Shown: positions 46,158-54,880, counted from the stretch's first letter. The stretch is DNA of 64,000 nt from Pseudomonadota bacterium (GCA_023423655.1 JAFAFE010000005.1:558001-622000); one strand, 5' to 3'. Translations and numbers: made by a program. The notes: a model not told the origin generated them from the letters alone.

Positions 46158-47654
46158 TCAGGTACAGATTTTGCGCAGCACCTTGTCGAGCAACACCGCA
46201 TCATTGAGCGCGCCCACAACCCCGACCTGATCTTCGCTCACCTTGCGCGCGACCAGCAGGACAAAATCATTGTCGCCTGCATGTAATTCGGCAAAGCCCA
46301 TCGGGCGCGCATCCTTGAGCCGGTCAAGCGTTGCGCTAAACTGCGCGTCGGATGCTTGGGGTTTGGCCCCGCGCCGCGCCGCGCGCGCCTGTTTGACCAC
46401 GCCCTTAAGCCCGCCATCAAAGCCTTCAAGATAGCGCGCCAAAGCGCCGCGCCCGATGCCCTCTGTCCGCGCATGGCCGATAACGGTCGCATATTCGGTG
46501 AGCCGCGTTTTGTCATAATCCGCGCCGAACACCAGCTTGACGACCGGCGTCATCGGCGCACGGGCTTGCGCCTTCAATCCGGCATCGGCCAGCAGCGCCG
46601 CATAATCCGCCGGGCAGTCTTCCGCCGCCAGCGCAAAATCATAAGCGCGGCCAATCGCATGATAGAGCGCCCCGCGCCCGCGCGCATCGGCATCGCGCGC
46701 TTCAAGCGCATAGTGTCGCGCCTTGGCCAGATGGTCGGCAAGCGTGTCTGCCTCGCTGGCCCCGTCATTAGCCCCGTCACTGTCTGCGCTTACGCCGTCT
46801 CCCAGCCCGCGCGCAATGTCCGCAAGGACGGGCGTATAATCATAGCCCGCCAGTTCCTGACTGTCCGGCCCGTCTGCCCAAGCCGGTGCGGTGACACTGG
46901 CTATGGGCGCGTGCAGCACCGCCTCCTGCACCTCGCGGCGCAAGCTGGAGGCCAGCGGTTCGCCCGCGACTTCCTTCCAGTTGATGACCCCCAGCATGAA
47001 GTCGATGGAATCATCGTCCGACGAAAAGGGCAGCAAAATCCCGCGATAGAGAATGGCGAGGCCTTGGTCGTTCAAAAACTCCGCCTCGAACCCCACGGGG
47101 GCCTGATTGGCGATAATCTGCAAATAATGGTCGGTAAGCCGCGACAATAAGGACCGCCCCGGCACTTGCGACAGATAGGAGATAGGCTCGTCCAGCCCGC
47201 ACGCGCGCTGGATGGCAGCGCCCAGATAGGTAATGCCCGGATTTTCCAGCCCCGCAGTAAAATCAAGCATCACCGCATGGTCGCCAAAATCGCCCAGCCG
47301 GTCGAAGTCGAGATCCTCGACCGACGGCAAGGAGCGGTCGCCCAGCATCTGCGCCCAGAAATTATAAGCACGCACCTGCATCCGCCGCTCATCGGTGCCG
47401 ACAAAGGGCGGCGCTTCAATGGCCGCATCGTCGGGAGCGGTGGCATCGTGCGCGTGAGGCTCGACCGCGTCGCGCACCATCGCATCACGCCCTAGCTCGT
47501 CCACCAAAGTCGCCGCGCCATATCCGGCCAAGCCGCGCCGCACCAAAGCGGACACGGAATGTGTTCCGTCTTGGCCAACGTCTTGCCCCCCGACGTGCTG
47601 CCCGACATCTTGCCCGACGTCTTGGCCGCCGCTGATACCCCTGAAATCGTCCAT
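46158..47654 (-). CDS. PAS-domain protein (PAS_5-like), function unknown
   Basis: A 498-residue cytoplasmic protein. ATG 47654 follows AAGGA at seven bases. The N-terminus is a run of GQDVGQ-type repeats (residues 10-30, e.g. GQDVGQHVGGQDVGQD). A PAS_5-like domain spans about residues 100-225 (RAYNFWAQMLGDRSLPSVEDLDF, quoted in part). The C-terminal half is Ala-rich with a distinct region (AEDCPADYAALLADAGLKA). No enzymatic motif is seen. It might be a sensory or regulatory protein; that is inference. Confidence 0.7.
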   Translation of the reverse strand: MDDFRGISGGQDVGQDVGQHVGGQDVGQDGTHSVSALVRRGLAGYGAATLVDELGRDAMVRDAVEPHAHDATAPDDAAIEAPPFVGTDERRMQVRAYNFWAQMLGDRSLPSVEDLDFDRLGDFGDHAVMLDFTAGLENPGITYLGAAIQRACGLDEPISYLSQVPGRSLLSRLTDHYLQIIANQAPVGFEAEFLNDQGLAILYRGILLPFSSDDDSIDFMLGVINWKEVAGEPLASSLRREVQEAVLHAPIASVTAPAWADGPDSQELAGYDYTPVLADIARGLGDGVSADSDGANDGASEADTLADHLAKARHYALEARDADARGRGALYHAIGRAYDFALAAEDCPADYAALLADAGLKAQARAPMTPVVKLVFGADYDKTRLTEYATVIGHARTEGIGRGALARYLEGFDGGLKGVVKQARAARRGAKPQASDAQFSATLDRLKDARPMGFAELHAGDNDFVLLVARKVSEDQVGVVGALNDAVLLDKVLRKICT

Positions 47655-47818
47655 TCGCTCATCCTTGCCGGACCCATATAGCCGACCTTAATAGTCAAAA
47701 CTGGTTAAGCCGGAGTTAAGCGATGAACGGCGTCGCTTGCCGCTTGCAAATCCGCACAGGGATTGCTAACGGCGCCCATTCCGTGAGGATAAGGAGCCCC
47801 GCTCCCACCCCGCACCGG

Positions 47819-47894
47819 GCCGCTTTAGCTCAGTTGGTAGAGCACATCATTCGTAATGATGGGGTCACGTGTTCGAGTCACGTAAGCGGCACCA
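47819..47894 (+). tRNA. tRNA-Thr (CGT anticodon)
   Basis: 76 bases, with encoded CCA end at 47892-47894. Acceptor stem GCCGCTT/AAGCGGC, D-arm GCTC...GAGC, anticodon stem CATCA/TGATG with loop TTCGTAA, so the anticodon CGT is at 47852-47854. T-arm ACGTG-TTCGAGT-CACGT. All stems pair. Confidence 0.97.
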
Positions 47895-47954
47895 TAATGT
47901 TTCTGGCATATCCGGCTTCAATCGCGTGGGCTTTTGGCGTCGTTGACGCAATTC

Positions 47955-48758
47955 TCACGCTTTAGGCCAAGCGACCAAGCATTGGGCGTCGGGTGCGAGG
48001 TGCATCTGTGTGCCTGCCGGGGCGAGCGCGCACTCTCCGGGGTGGAGGGCGATTGCACCGAGGGTCACCTTGCCGCGCACGGGGATGATGTTCATCATGC
48101 CGCTTGCGGTATCGAGCGGGCTTTGATCCGCGTCGGTAATCTGCGCGAGGGTGAAATGGGCGGCATCGAGCAAAACCCCGCTTTGCCGTGCGTCCACCGC
48201 TTTTCGCGCATCGGGCGGAAAGGGTATGGCCTTGGCGACCGCAACCGCATCGTCCAGATGGAGCGCGCGCGGGCGGCCATAATCATAGAGGCGATAGGTG
48301 ATGTCGCTATTTTGCTGCACTTCAATGAGCGAAATCCCTGCGCCAATCGCGTGGATCGTGCCGGGCGGGATGTGATATATCTGGCCTGCCTCGGCCTGAT
48401 ACCAGTCCATCAGGCTTTCAATCTCTCCCGACAGCGCAGCCGCCCGCAATTGTTCGGGAGCAAGCGGGCGCTTGGTGCCGATACCCAGCGTCGCACCGGG
48501 TTCGGCATCGACAATATACCAACATTCCTCCTTGCCCGAAGAAAGCCCACGCGCGTGTGCTTGGCTATCATCGGGATGGACCTGAACCGACAAGGCTTCG
48601 CCGGTGAACAGATATTTGACCAGCAAGGGTGTTGGCGCGTCTTCGGGCGCGGGGAACCATATTTCACCGATGCGCGTGCCTTGTTCATGCGCGAAGGGCG
48701 CGGGCAAGCGATCCCGGCCCCACGGCTTTTCTACCCGTACACATTCCAGCTTTATCAC
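47955..48758 (-). CDS. manA: Mannose-6-phosphate isomerase, class I
   Basis: Zinc isomerase that interconverts mannose-6-phosphate and fructose-6-phosphate, feeding GDP-sugar or exopolysaccharide synthesis. GTG 48758 gives 267 residues and VEKPWGRDRLP ten residues in, as in short alphaproteobacterial forms; ATGs at 48791 and 48812 lack a ribosome site. Zinc ligands are in SVQVHPDDSQAH and the later GTIHAIG. Substrate loop IWFPAPEDAPTPLLVKYLF follows. No sugar-nucleotide gene is adjacent. Confidence 0.86.
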   Translation of the reverse strand: MIKLECVRVEKPWGRDRLPAPFAHEQGTRIGEIWFPAPEDAPTPLLVKYLFTGEALSVQVHPDDSQAHARGLSSGKEECWYIVDAEPGATLGIGTKRPLAPEQLRAAALSGEIESLMDWYQAEAGQIYHIPPGTIHAIGAGISLIEVQQNSDITYRLYDYGRPRALHLDDAVAVAKAIPFPPDARKAVDARQSGVLLDAAHFTLAQITDADQSPLDTASGMMNIIPVRGKVTLGAIALHPGECALAPAGTQMHLAPDAQCLVAWPKA

Positions 48759-48976
48759 GCCGGTTATGCTGTTCCTGTCCGCGCGCGTCATAATGTCAAT
48801 CTCATATGCCATGCGGGTATAATCGCACAATCCTATTGGGGAATCCTTTACGCGGCCGCTTTTTCTTTTTTACCCGTAAGGCTCGGCGGCCGTGAACAGA
48901 TGTGCCAACATCGCCCCGCGAAACTTTTTCGCCCCCGCGGCTTTCCACCGCGAATCGCTTATCCTAGAGGGACATT

Positions 48977-49738
48977 ATGGATCTTTCGCCCGCCTCGCTC
49001 GCCTTTGTTTTTGCTGCCGGAATTGTCGGCGGTGCGATGAATGCGCTGGCGGGCGGCGGCACTTTTGCGACATTGCCTGCCTTGCTTGCGATGGGGCTGC
49101 CCGCCAATCTGGCCAATTCGACCTCCAATGTAGCCTTGTTGCCGGGCGCGGCGACCAGTGCATGGGCGTTTCGCGATGAACTGCAACCGTTGTCCGGTGT
49201 CTCCATCCGCACGCTTGCGGCGATCACCTTTGTCAGCGGGCTGGTCGGGAGCGCGCTGCTCGTGCTGACGCCGAGCGATATGTTCGACATTATCATTCCC
49301 TGGCTCGTGCTTTACGCCTTTGTCGTGCTGGCGTTCGGCAAGACGGCGAGCGAGTGGCTGCGCAACCGGGTCGCGATTGGCCGCAAAACCTTGATGGTCG
49401 TCCAAGCCCTGCTTGGTCTTTATGGCGGTTATTTCGGGGGTGGCGTAGGGTTGATGACCACGGCCACCTATGGCTTGCTTGCAGGCCATTCGCCGCGCGC
49501 CTTGTTCGCGCCGCGTACCTTGATGCTCGCCACCGCCAATTTTGCGGCGGCCTTTGTGTTTCTCGCGTTCGGCATGGTGGTGTTTCTCGCCGTCATTCCG
49601 ATGCTGATAGGGTCGGTTATCGGCGGCTGGCTGGGCGCGATCATCGGCAAAAAGCTTCCGCCACGCGCGGTGCGGCTATGGACGCTGTTCGTTACCGGCG
49701 CGACCACCATCGTCTTTTTCCTGCGCGCCTACGGGTAA
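48977..49738 (+). CDS. TSUP (TauE/SafE) family sulfite exporter-like permease
   Basis: A 253-residue inner membrane protein with seven to eight hydrophobic segments in two repeats. The start GAGGGACATT precedes ATG. The conserved AGGGTFATLPALLAMGLPANLANSTSNV and FGGGVGLMTTATYGLL glycine motifs identify the TSUP family. Members move organosulfur or sulfite anions; the substrate is not known here. It may relate to the YeiH-type gene at 32446 in sulfur anion handling, but there is no linkage. Confidence 0.9.
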   Translation: MDLSPASLAFVFAAGIVGGAMNALAGGGTFATLPALLAMGLPANLANSTSNVALLPGAATSAWAFRDELQPLSGVSIRTLAAITFVSGLVGSALLVLTPSDMFDIIIPWLVLYAFVVLAFGKTASEWLRNRVAIGRKTLMVVQALLGLYGGYFGGGVGLMTTATYGLLAGHSPRALFAPRTLMLATANFAAAFVFLAFGMVVFLAVIPMLIGSVIGGWLGAIIGKKLPPRAVRLWTLFVTGATTIVFFLRAYG

Positions 49739-49762
49739 GCGCCGGAAGCTTCTCCCATCCCG

Positions 49763-49873
49763 CTCGTCATTGCGAGCGCCGACAGGCGCGCGGCAATCCA
49801 GAGTCGCCTCACACAGCGACCCTTTGTTTGACTCTGGATTGCCGCGCCGCTTGCAGCGGCTCGCAATGACGAG
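49763..49873. repeat. Inverted palindromic element
   Basis: CTCGTCATTGCGAGC (49763-49777) and GCTCGCAATGACGAG (49859-49873) are exact reverse complements. Between them lie GGCAATCCAGAGTC and GACTCTGGATTGCC, again inverted. This is a common dispersed proteobacterial element. Confidence 0.85.
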
Positions 49874-49895
49874 GGGGAGGTATAAAGTGCCTCGC

Positions 49896-50597
49896 CTAGC
49901 GATTATTACCGCCAATCTGTTCGGGGAGCGCGAACAGGTTGAGGAAGCGTTGCGCCAACGCGCGGTCGCCTTGCGCGGCAATCACCCCCTGTTTTTCCGA
50001 AATGGCGAGCGGCTGGCTGCCGTAAAGTGACGGCAAAATCGTATTGGCCGTGGCAACATTGAGAGTGAAGGCGGGCGCGGGCGCTTTGCCGCGTGTGATA
50101 CGGAGCGCGCCATCGTCCATGACCAGGCGGAACGCATCTTTGCCGACGATAATTGCTGCTTCATAATCGCCGCCTGTGCGCGCCGCCTCGCTGTCCATCA
50201 TCGTGCGCAGCGACAGCATCAGCGAGGACGCCCCGAACGGCAGGGTCGGATCATGCGCGGGCGAGCGCGCGCCCCAGCGGCCCAAGGCTTGCGTCACCTC
50301 TTCAAGCTGCTGCCCCCACGGGGTCAACGCATAGCGGATGACGCCATCCTCTTCGACGCGCTCGACCACCGCCATCGCTTCCAGTTCCTCAAGCCGCTGC
50401 GTCAACACATTGGCCGAAATGCCGGGCAGGCCGCGGCGGATACCACTGAACCGGCGGGGGCCGAGCATCAGCTCGCGCGCGACCAGAAGCGCCCAGCGAT
50501 CCCCGATCAATTCCAGTGCATGGGCGGCGGCGCAGGCATCGCCATAGCGGCGGTTCATCGCAGTTTTGGAACGTTTGGTTATTTTTTCTAACTTCAT
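49896..50597 (-). CDS. HxlR family transcriptional regulator with C-terminal SCP2-like domain
   Basis: A 233-residue regulator. The N-terminal HxlR winged helix spans about residues 18-115: CAAAHALELIGDRWALLVARELMLGPRRFSGI (quoted in part) and VIRYALTPWGQQLEEV. The cysteine in CAAAH is the usual HxlR redox cysteine. The C-terminal half (SLRTMMDSEAARTGGDYEAAIIVG) resembles SCP2 sterol-carrier domains, found in one HxlR subgroup and suggesting a small hydrophobic ligand. Start ATG 50597 fits the MKLEKITKRS family N-terminus. Divergent from the detoxification run. Confidence 0.88.
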   Translation of the reverse strand: MKLEKITKRSKTAMNRRYGDACAAAHALELIGDRWALLVARELMLGPRRFSGIRRGLPGISANVLTQRLEELEAMAVVERVEEDGVIRYALTPWGQQLEEVTQALGRWGARSPAHDPTLPFGASSLMLSLRTMMDSEAARTGGDYEAAIIVGKDAFRLVMDDGALRITRGKAPAPAFTLNVATANTILPSLYGSQPLAISEKQGVIAAQGDRALAQRFLNLFALPEQIGGNNR

Positions 50598-50615
50598 AGT
50601 TGCTTTTTATAACTA
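50597..50615. promoter_or_regulatory. Candidate HxlR operator
   Basis: TAGTT (50597-50601) and AACTA (50611-50615) form an inverted repeat with a 9-base AT-rich centre. It overlaps the start of the regulator and faces the divergent operon. Confidence 0.5.
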
Positions 50616-50702
50616 ATGCAGCATCATAAGGCAAGTATCGAACGAGTCGGAAGCCTTGAAACACAGGCAGCGGCGCACCCGAAACAGACAGAAAGGCTTG
50701 GA

Positions 50703-51155
50703 ATGATGACCGGAAATGACAGCCAGCAAGCCCATGTAAAAATGATCTTCGTGAACCTTCCGGTGCGCGATCTTGCCAAGGCGATGGCCTTTTACGAGGC
50801 GATCGGCTTCACCAATAACCCGCAATTTTCCGATGAAACGGCGGCCTGTATGGTGCTGAGTGACACCATCTTTGTCATGCTGTTGACCCACACCAAATGG
50901 CGCAGCTTCACCGACCGCCCGATCCCCGATAGCGGGGCCAGCGAAGTCTCGCTCGCGCTCACTTGTGCAACCAAGCAAGCGGTGGATGCGATGGTGGCCG
51001 CCGCCGGACAAGCGGGCGGAACGCCGGACATCAACCCGCCGCAGGATCATGGCTTCATGTTCCAGCGCAGCTTTATCGACCCCGACGGCCATCTGTGGGA
51101 ACCGTTCTGGATGGACCCTGCCGCCGCAACCAACGGCCCGCCTGCCGAGGGCTGA
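50703..51155 (+). CDS. VOC family protein (glyoxalase/dioxygenase fold)
   Basis: A 150-residue small-molecule-binding protein. ATG 50703 follows AGAAAGG by six bases and opens MMTGND; the frame upstream is not family-like. The VOC pattern MIFVNLPVRDLAKAMAFYEAIGF and the C-terminal SFIDPDGHLWEPFWMDP, with a metal-ligand Glu, are visible. It is the first gene of a run of same-strand genes that diverges from the HxlR regulator. Enzymatic activity is unknown. Confidence 0.88.
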   Translation: MMTGNDSQQAHVKMIFVNLPVRDLAKAMAFYEAIGFTNNPQFSDETAACMVLSDTIFVMLLTHTKWRSFTDRPIPDSGASEVSLALTCATKQAVDAMVAAAGQAGGTPDINPPQDHGFMFQRSFIDPDGHLWEPFWMDPAAATNGPPAEG

Positions 51156-51203
51156 TACGCGCGCCCTTCTCTTTTCTCCCCTCCCCCCGGAAAGGAAATC
51201 CCA

Positions 51204-51875
51204 ATGCCGATTAACCCGCAAGCCTCGCTTGAAATCACCGCATTCAACTGGGTGCCCGACTTTGCCCAAGGCTTTGTCCGCGATCTGCGCCCGCGCTGGG
51301 CGTGCGAGGAAATCGGCCTCGATTATAGCGAGCGGCTGATCTCGGCGGTCAAACGCCCCGCAACCCATTTTGCCGACCAGCCGTGGGGACAGGTTCCCAC
51401 CGCCAAGGATGGCGACGTCCATCTGTTCGAAAGCGGCGCGATTTTGCTCCATATTGCCGAGAAGGATGAACGGCTGTTGCCGCACGATCCGCAAGGCCGC
51501 GCGACGGTGTTAAGCTGGCTGTTTGCTGCCTTTAACAGCATCGAGCCAAGCTTCTTCGAACTGGGCAATATCGACTTGTTTTCAAAAGAGGAACAATGGG
51601 CGGAACTTCGCCGTCCGGGGTTGGTTGGATTTTTGGGCAAGCGGCTTGACCGGCTTGATGAGGCGCTGGGCGACAAGCCATGGCTGGCCGGAGAATTCAG
51701 CGTCGCCGATATCGCGATGGTCACCATATTGCGCGAAGGCAAGGAGGATGCCGTCATCAAGGATCGCCCGCGATTGGCCGCCTATGTCGAACGCGGCATG
51801 GCCCGTCCCGCTTTCGAACGCGCGCTGTCCGCGCAGCTTGCGGTCTTTGCCGCCCATCCGCCCAAAGCCGCCTGA
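51204..51875 (+). CDS. Glutathione S-transferase family protein
   Basis: A 223-residue cytoplasmic GST. The N-terminal thioredoxin-like domain is shown by VPTAKDGDVHLFESGAILLHIAEK (quoted in part), where ESGAI is the glutathione-binding turn, and the C-terminal helical domain by PWLAGEFSVADIAMVTILR. It follows AAAGGAAAT. It lies 48 bases after the VOC gene and belongs to the same run. Confidence 0.9.
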   Translation: MPINPQASLEITAFNWVPDFAQGFVRDLRPRWACEEIGLDYSERLISAVKRPATHFADQPWGQVPTAKDGDVHLFESGAILLHIAEKDERLLPHDPQGRATVLSWLFAAFNSIEPSFFELGNIDLFSKEEQWAELRRPGLVGFLGKRLDRLDEALGDKPWLAGEFSVADIAMVTILREGKEDAVIKDRPRLAAYVERGMARPAFERALSAQLAVFAAHPPKAA

Positions 51876-51918
51876 ACCGGAAAAAACCGAACCGGAAAAA
51901 ACTGAACCCGAAAAACCA
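51874..51918. repeat. Three tandem 15-bp units between GST and DUF1428
   Basis: GAACCGGAAAAAACC, GAACCGGAAAAAACT and GAACCCGAAAAACCA follow each other without gap, starting inside the GST stop codon (TGA 51873-51875). Confidence 0.85.
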
Positions 51919-51946
51919 TACAGGGTCTTATTTTGAGGAGAATAGC

Positions 51947-52663
51947 ATGACCTATGTTGAAGGATTTATCACCGCCGTGCCCAAGGCCAATAAGGACGCT
52001 TATAAGGCCCATGCCGAGGAGGCTTATGGCCTGTTCAAGGATATGGGGCTTACGCGCATGGTCGAAAATTGGGGCCATGATGTGCCCGAAGGCAAAACCA
52101 CCGATTTCCGCAAAGCCGTTCAGGCCACGCCGGACGAAGAAGTGGTGTTTAGCTGGTTTGAATATCCCGACAAAGCCGCGCGCGATGCCGCCAACCAGAA
52201 AATGATGGAAGACCCGCGCATGGAAGCGATGGGCAGCTCCATGCCGTTTGATGGCAAACGCATGATCTGGGGCGGGTTCGACGCGATTGTCGATGATAAG
52301 GCCAGCGGCAAGACCGGCTATATAGACGGCATCGTCGTCCCCGTGCCGAACGGCAATAAGGACGCCTATCGCGCGATGGCGGAAAAAACCTCGGCCAAAT
52401 TCCGCGAGCATGGCGCGGTGCGCGTGATGGAAAGTTGGGGCGATGATGTGCCGGAGGGCAAAGTCACCGACTATCAGCGCGCGGTGCAGGCCAAGCCGGA
52501 CGAAAATATCGTCTATTCCTGGATCGAATGGCCCGACAAGGCGACCCGCGACAGTGCATGGGAAAAGATCATGGCCGACCCTGATATGCAGCCCGGCGGC
52601 GAAATGCCGTTCGATGGCCAGCGCATGTTCTGGGGCGGGTTTGAACCGATACTCGACAAATAA
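51947..52663 (+). CDS. Tandem DUF1428 domain protein
   Basis: A 238-residue protein with two copies of the DUF1428 domain (a YbaA-like ferredoxin fold) fused head to tail: residues 1-117 and 125-238. Both repeat WGxDVPEGKxTDxxxAVQAxPDE, PDKAxRD and MPFDGxRMxWGGF. Family members are usually one domain of about 117 residues. GAGGAGAATAGC precedes the ATG at 51947. The function is unknown; the family often sits beside VOC and SRPBCC genes, as here. Confidence 0.9.
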   Translation: MTYVEGFITAVPKANKDAYKAHAEEAYGLFKDMGLTRMVENWGHDVPEGKTTDFRKAVQATPDEEVVFSWFEYPDKAARDAANQKMMEDPRMEAMGSSMPFDGKRMIWGGFDAIVDDKASGKTGYIDGIVVPVPNGNKDAYRAMAEKTSAKFREHGAVRVMESWGDDVPEGKVTDYQRAVQAKPDENIVYSWIEWPDKATRDSAWEKIMADPDMQPGGEMPFDGQRMFWGGFEPILDK

Positions 52664-52700
52664 TCATCTCCGCTAAAGCCACGAATGAAGGAGGAATAAG

Positions 52701-53531
52701 ATGAGTGATATGCAAGGTAGCTGGGTCTGGTATGAACTCATGACCCCCGACGCCGATGGGGCCAAAGCCTTTTATGACAAGGTGGTGGGCTGGACTATCC
52801 AGACCACCCACGGCGGCGGCGCGGATGGGAATGCGCCGGGCGAAACACCCTATGGCTTTATCGCCAACCCCGACGGGTCGATGACCGGCGGTGTGCTGCA
52901 TTTGGATGACGCGATGTGCGAACAAGGCGCGCGGCCATGCTGGATGGGCTATATCGCCGTCGATGATGTCGATAACGCCTTGAAAGCCATCGAAGCGGCG
53001 GGCGGCAAGACTGTGATGCCGCCGCGCGATGTCGCAATGGCCGGACGCATTGCGATGGTGGCCGACCCTTCCGGCGCGCATGTCTATATCATGACGCCGA
53101 CCCCGCCGCCGGGCATGGAAAATTCCGAAAATGAAAATGCCGAAAATACGGCCTTTTCCCCGACCAAAAACGGAAGCTGTGCGTGGAACGAATTGTGCGC
53201 GAACGGCCAGAAACAGGCGCTGGATTTTTATACCGAGCTGTTCGGCTGGGACATGGGCGAAGCGATGGATATGGGGCCGATGGGCAGCTACCAACTGCTT
53301 ACCAAGGGCGACACCCAAATCGGGGCCATCATGGAAAAGCCCAAGGAAATGCCTGTATCCGCATGGAGCTATTATTTCCGCGTGCCCGACATCGAAGTGG
53401 CCAAGGCTGCGGTCACCGCCAATGGCGGAACGATCACGCTTGACCTCACCGAAGTCCCCGGCGGCGAATGGGTGCTGAACGGCATCGACCCGCAAGGCGC
53501 GCACTTCGCGCTGATCGGCGTCAAGGCGTAA
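52701..53531 (+). CDS. Two-domain VOC (glyoxalase-like) protein
   Basis: A 276-residue protein with two VOC domains: residues 1-125 (GSWVWYELMTPDADGAKAFYDKVVGW) and 150-270 (NGSCAWNELCANGQKQALDFYTELFGWDMG, quoted in part), joined by an acidic Asn/Glu-rich linker. GGAGGAATAAG precedes the ATG. Such fused VOC proteins resemble the CFP32 type; ligands are unknown. It is 37 bases after the DUF1428 gene. Confidence 0.9.
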   Translation: MSDMQGSWVWYELMTPDADGAKAFYDKVVGWTIQTTHGGGADGNAPGETPYGFIANPDGSMTGGVLHLDDAMCEQGARPCWMGYIAVDDVDNALKAIEAAGGKTVMPPRDVAMAGRIAMVADPSGAHVYIMTPTPPPGMENSENENAENTAFSPTKNGSCAWNELCANGQKQALDFYTELFGWDMGEAMDMGPMGSYQLLTKGDTQIGAIMEKPKEMPVSAWSYYFRVPDIEVAKAAVTANGGTITLDLTEVPGGEWVLNGIDPQGAHFALIGVKA

Positions 53532-53540
53532 GGCAGGGCG

Positions 53541-53657
53541 GTGGCCCGCCGGTCACCGCTCCCCTATCCGGACGATGCACCCGTCTATGCGACGTTCCCC
53601 AAAGCCTTTGTCGCGACCTTGATGAGGGAATGGGTGAAGAAACTGCCGGGGCGGTAA
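53541..53657 (+). CDS. Possible 38-residue small protein between VOC genes
   Basis: A GTG-started frame preceded by GCAGGGCG reads a coherent peptide (VARRSPLPYPDDAPVYATFP, then AFVATLMREWVKKLPGR) and stops at TAA 53655-53657. It begins nine bases after the VOC stop. Amphipathic helix character in the second half is plausible. I do not recognise a family. It could be a real small gene or the decayed tail of another one. Confidence 0.35.
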   Translation: MARRSPLPYPDDAPVYATFPKAFVATLMREWVKKLPGR

Positions 53658-53695
53658 ATCGGGCGGTAAATATAATATAGGAAAGGATTTTCATC

Positions 53696-54184
53696 ATGTC
53701 CGACTCTAAAATGGCGACTTGCCTGTGGTTCGACAATGGCGAAGCGAGCAAGGCCGCGACCTTTTACGCCAGCCTCTTCCCCGACAGCCATGTCGGCAAA
53801 ATCTATACCTCCCCCGCCGATAATCCCTCAATGAAAGCGGGCGGCGAACTGATGGTCGAATTTACGCTGTGGGGACAGGCCTATCTCGGCCTCAATGGCG
53901 GCCCCGCCTTCACCCCCAACGAAGCGGTGAGCTTTGTCATTTATACCGACACACAGGAAGAAACCGACCTTTATTGGAACGCGATTATCGACAATGGCGG
54001 GAAGGCGAGCGATTGCGGCTGGTGCAAGGACAAATGGGGCTTTTCCTGGCAAATAACCCCGCGCGCGCTCATGGAAGCGATGGGCGACCCCGATCCGGCA
54101 GCGGCCAAACGCGCGATGGAGGCGATGATGACGATGCAGAAAATCGACATTGCAACCATCGAGGCCGCTCGCAAGGGCTTGTGA
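53696..54184 (+). CDS. PhnB-type VOC family protein
   Basis: A 162-residue PhnB-like protein, formerly annotated as 3-demethylubiquinone methyltransferase. Pattern MATCLWFDNGEASKAATFYASLFPDS at the start and SDCGWCKDKWGFSWQITPRALMEAMGDPDP at the end (quoted in part) are diagnostic. It is not a methyltransferase by fold. GAAAGGATTTTCATC precedes the ATG. It ends seven bases before the next GST. Confidence 0.92.
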   Translation: MSDSKMATCLWFDNGEASKAATFYASLFPDSHVGKIYTSPADNPSMKAGGELMVEFTLWGQAYLGLNGGPAFTPNEAVSFVIYTDTQEETDLYWNAIIDNGGKASDCGWCKDKWGFSWQITPRALMEAMGDPDPAAAKRAMEAMMTMQKIDIATIEAARKGL

Positions 54185-54191
54185 GCAAGCC

Positions 54192-54854
54192 ATGGCGCTG
54201 GAACTGTTCGCCCACCCTTTTTCTTCTTATTGCTGGAAAGTGCTGATCGCGCTTTATGAAAAGCAATTGCCGTTCACCTACCGGATGCTCGACCCCGTCC
54301 ATCCGGAAAATATGGCAGAATTGCGCAACAGTTGGCCGCTCGGCAAATTCCCGCTGCTGCGCGACGGGACGCAGGATTATTTTGAAACCAGCATCATTAT
54401 CGAACATCTCGACGCCAATGCGCCAACCGATCATCCGCTCATTCCGGTCAACCCCGTCGATGCGCTCGAAGCCCGCCTGCTCGACCGTGTGTTCGACCTG
54501 TGGGCGATGAACCAAGCGCAGCCATCGGTCGACAATGCGCTCCGCCCTGCCGATGTCCCCAAAGACCCTTATAGTGTGGACAAGGGCTTGCGGCAGTTGC
54601 GGATCGTCTATGACTGGCTTGAACAGCGCCTCGTGGGACGCGAATGGGCCAATGGCAGGGACTTCAGCCTTGCCGATTGCGCCGCCGCGCCTGCCCTATT
54701 CTATGCCGACTGGATCGAACCGATAAGCGCGGCGCGACCAACCCTCACCGCCTATCGCGCGCGCTTGCTCGCCCGCCCCTCGGTCGCGCGCGTGGTCGAA
54801 GAAGCGCGGCCCTATCGCGCGTTCTTTCCGCTCGGCGCCCCTGACCGCGATTGA
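54192..54854 (+). CDS. Glutathione S-transferase family protein
   Basis: A 220-residue GST, the second in the run. Residues 1-80 form the thioredoxin-like domain: LFAHPFSSYCWKVLIAL carries a possible catalytic Ser/Cys, and FETSIIIEHLD is the glutathione-binding turn. The C-terminal domain contains WANGRDFSLADCAAAPALFYADW. Start ATG 54192 lies seven bases from the previous stop, so the genes are cotranscribed. Confidence 0.9.
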   Translation: MALELFAHPFSSYCWKVLIALYEKQLPFTYRMLDPVHPENMAELRNSWPLGKFPLLRDGTQDYFETSIIIEHLDANAPTDHPLIPVNPVDALEARLLDRVFDLWAMNQAQPSVDNALRPADVPKDPYSVDKGLRQLRIVYDWLEQRLVGREWANGRDFSLADCAAAPALFYADWIEPISAARPTLTAYRARLLARPSVARVVEEARPYRAFFPLGAPDRD

Positions 54855-54880
54855 ATTTTTTATATATCAGGAGACATAAT

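Noticed and set aside
45895..46230. Plus-strand frame in the gdh leader
   Set aside because: Runs antisense into the PAS gene end, no domain, and the region looks like promoter DNA.
49763..49873. Attachment site or mobile element border
   Set aside because: It is a self-contained inverted element with neither integrase nor tRNA near it.
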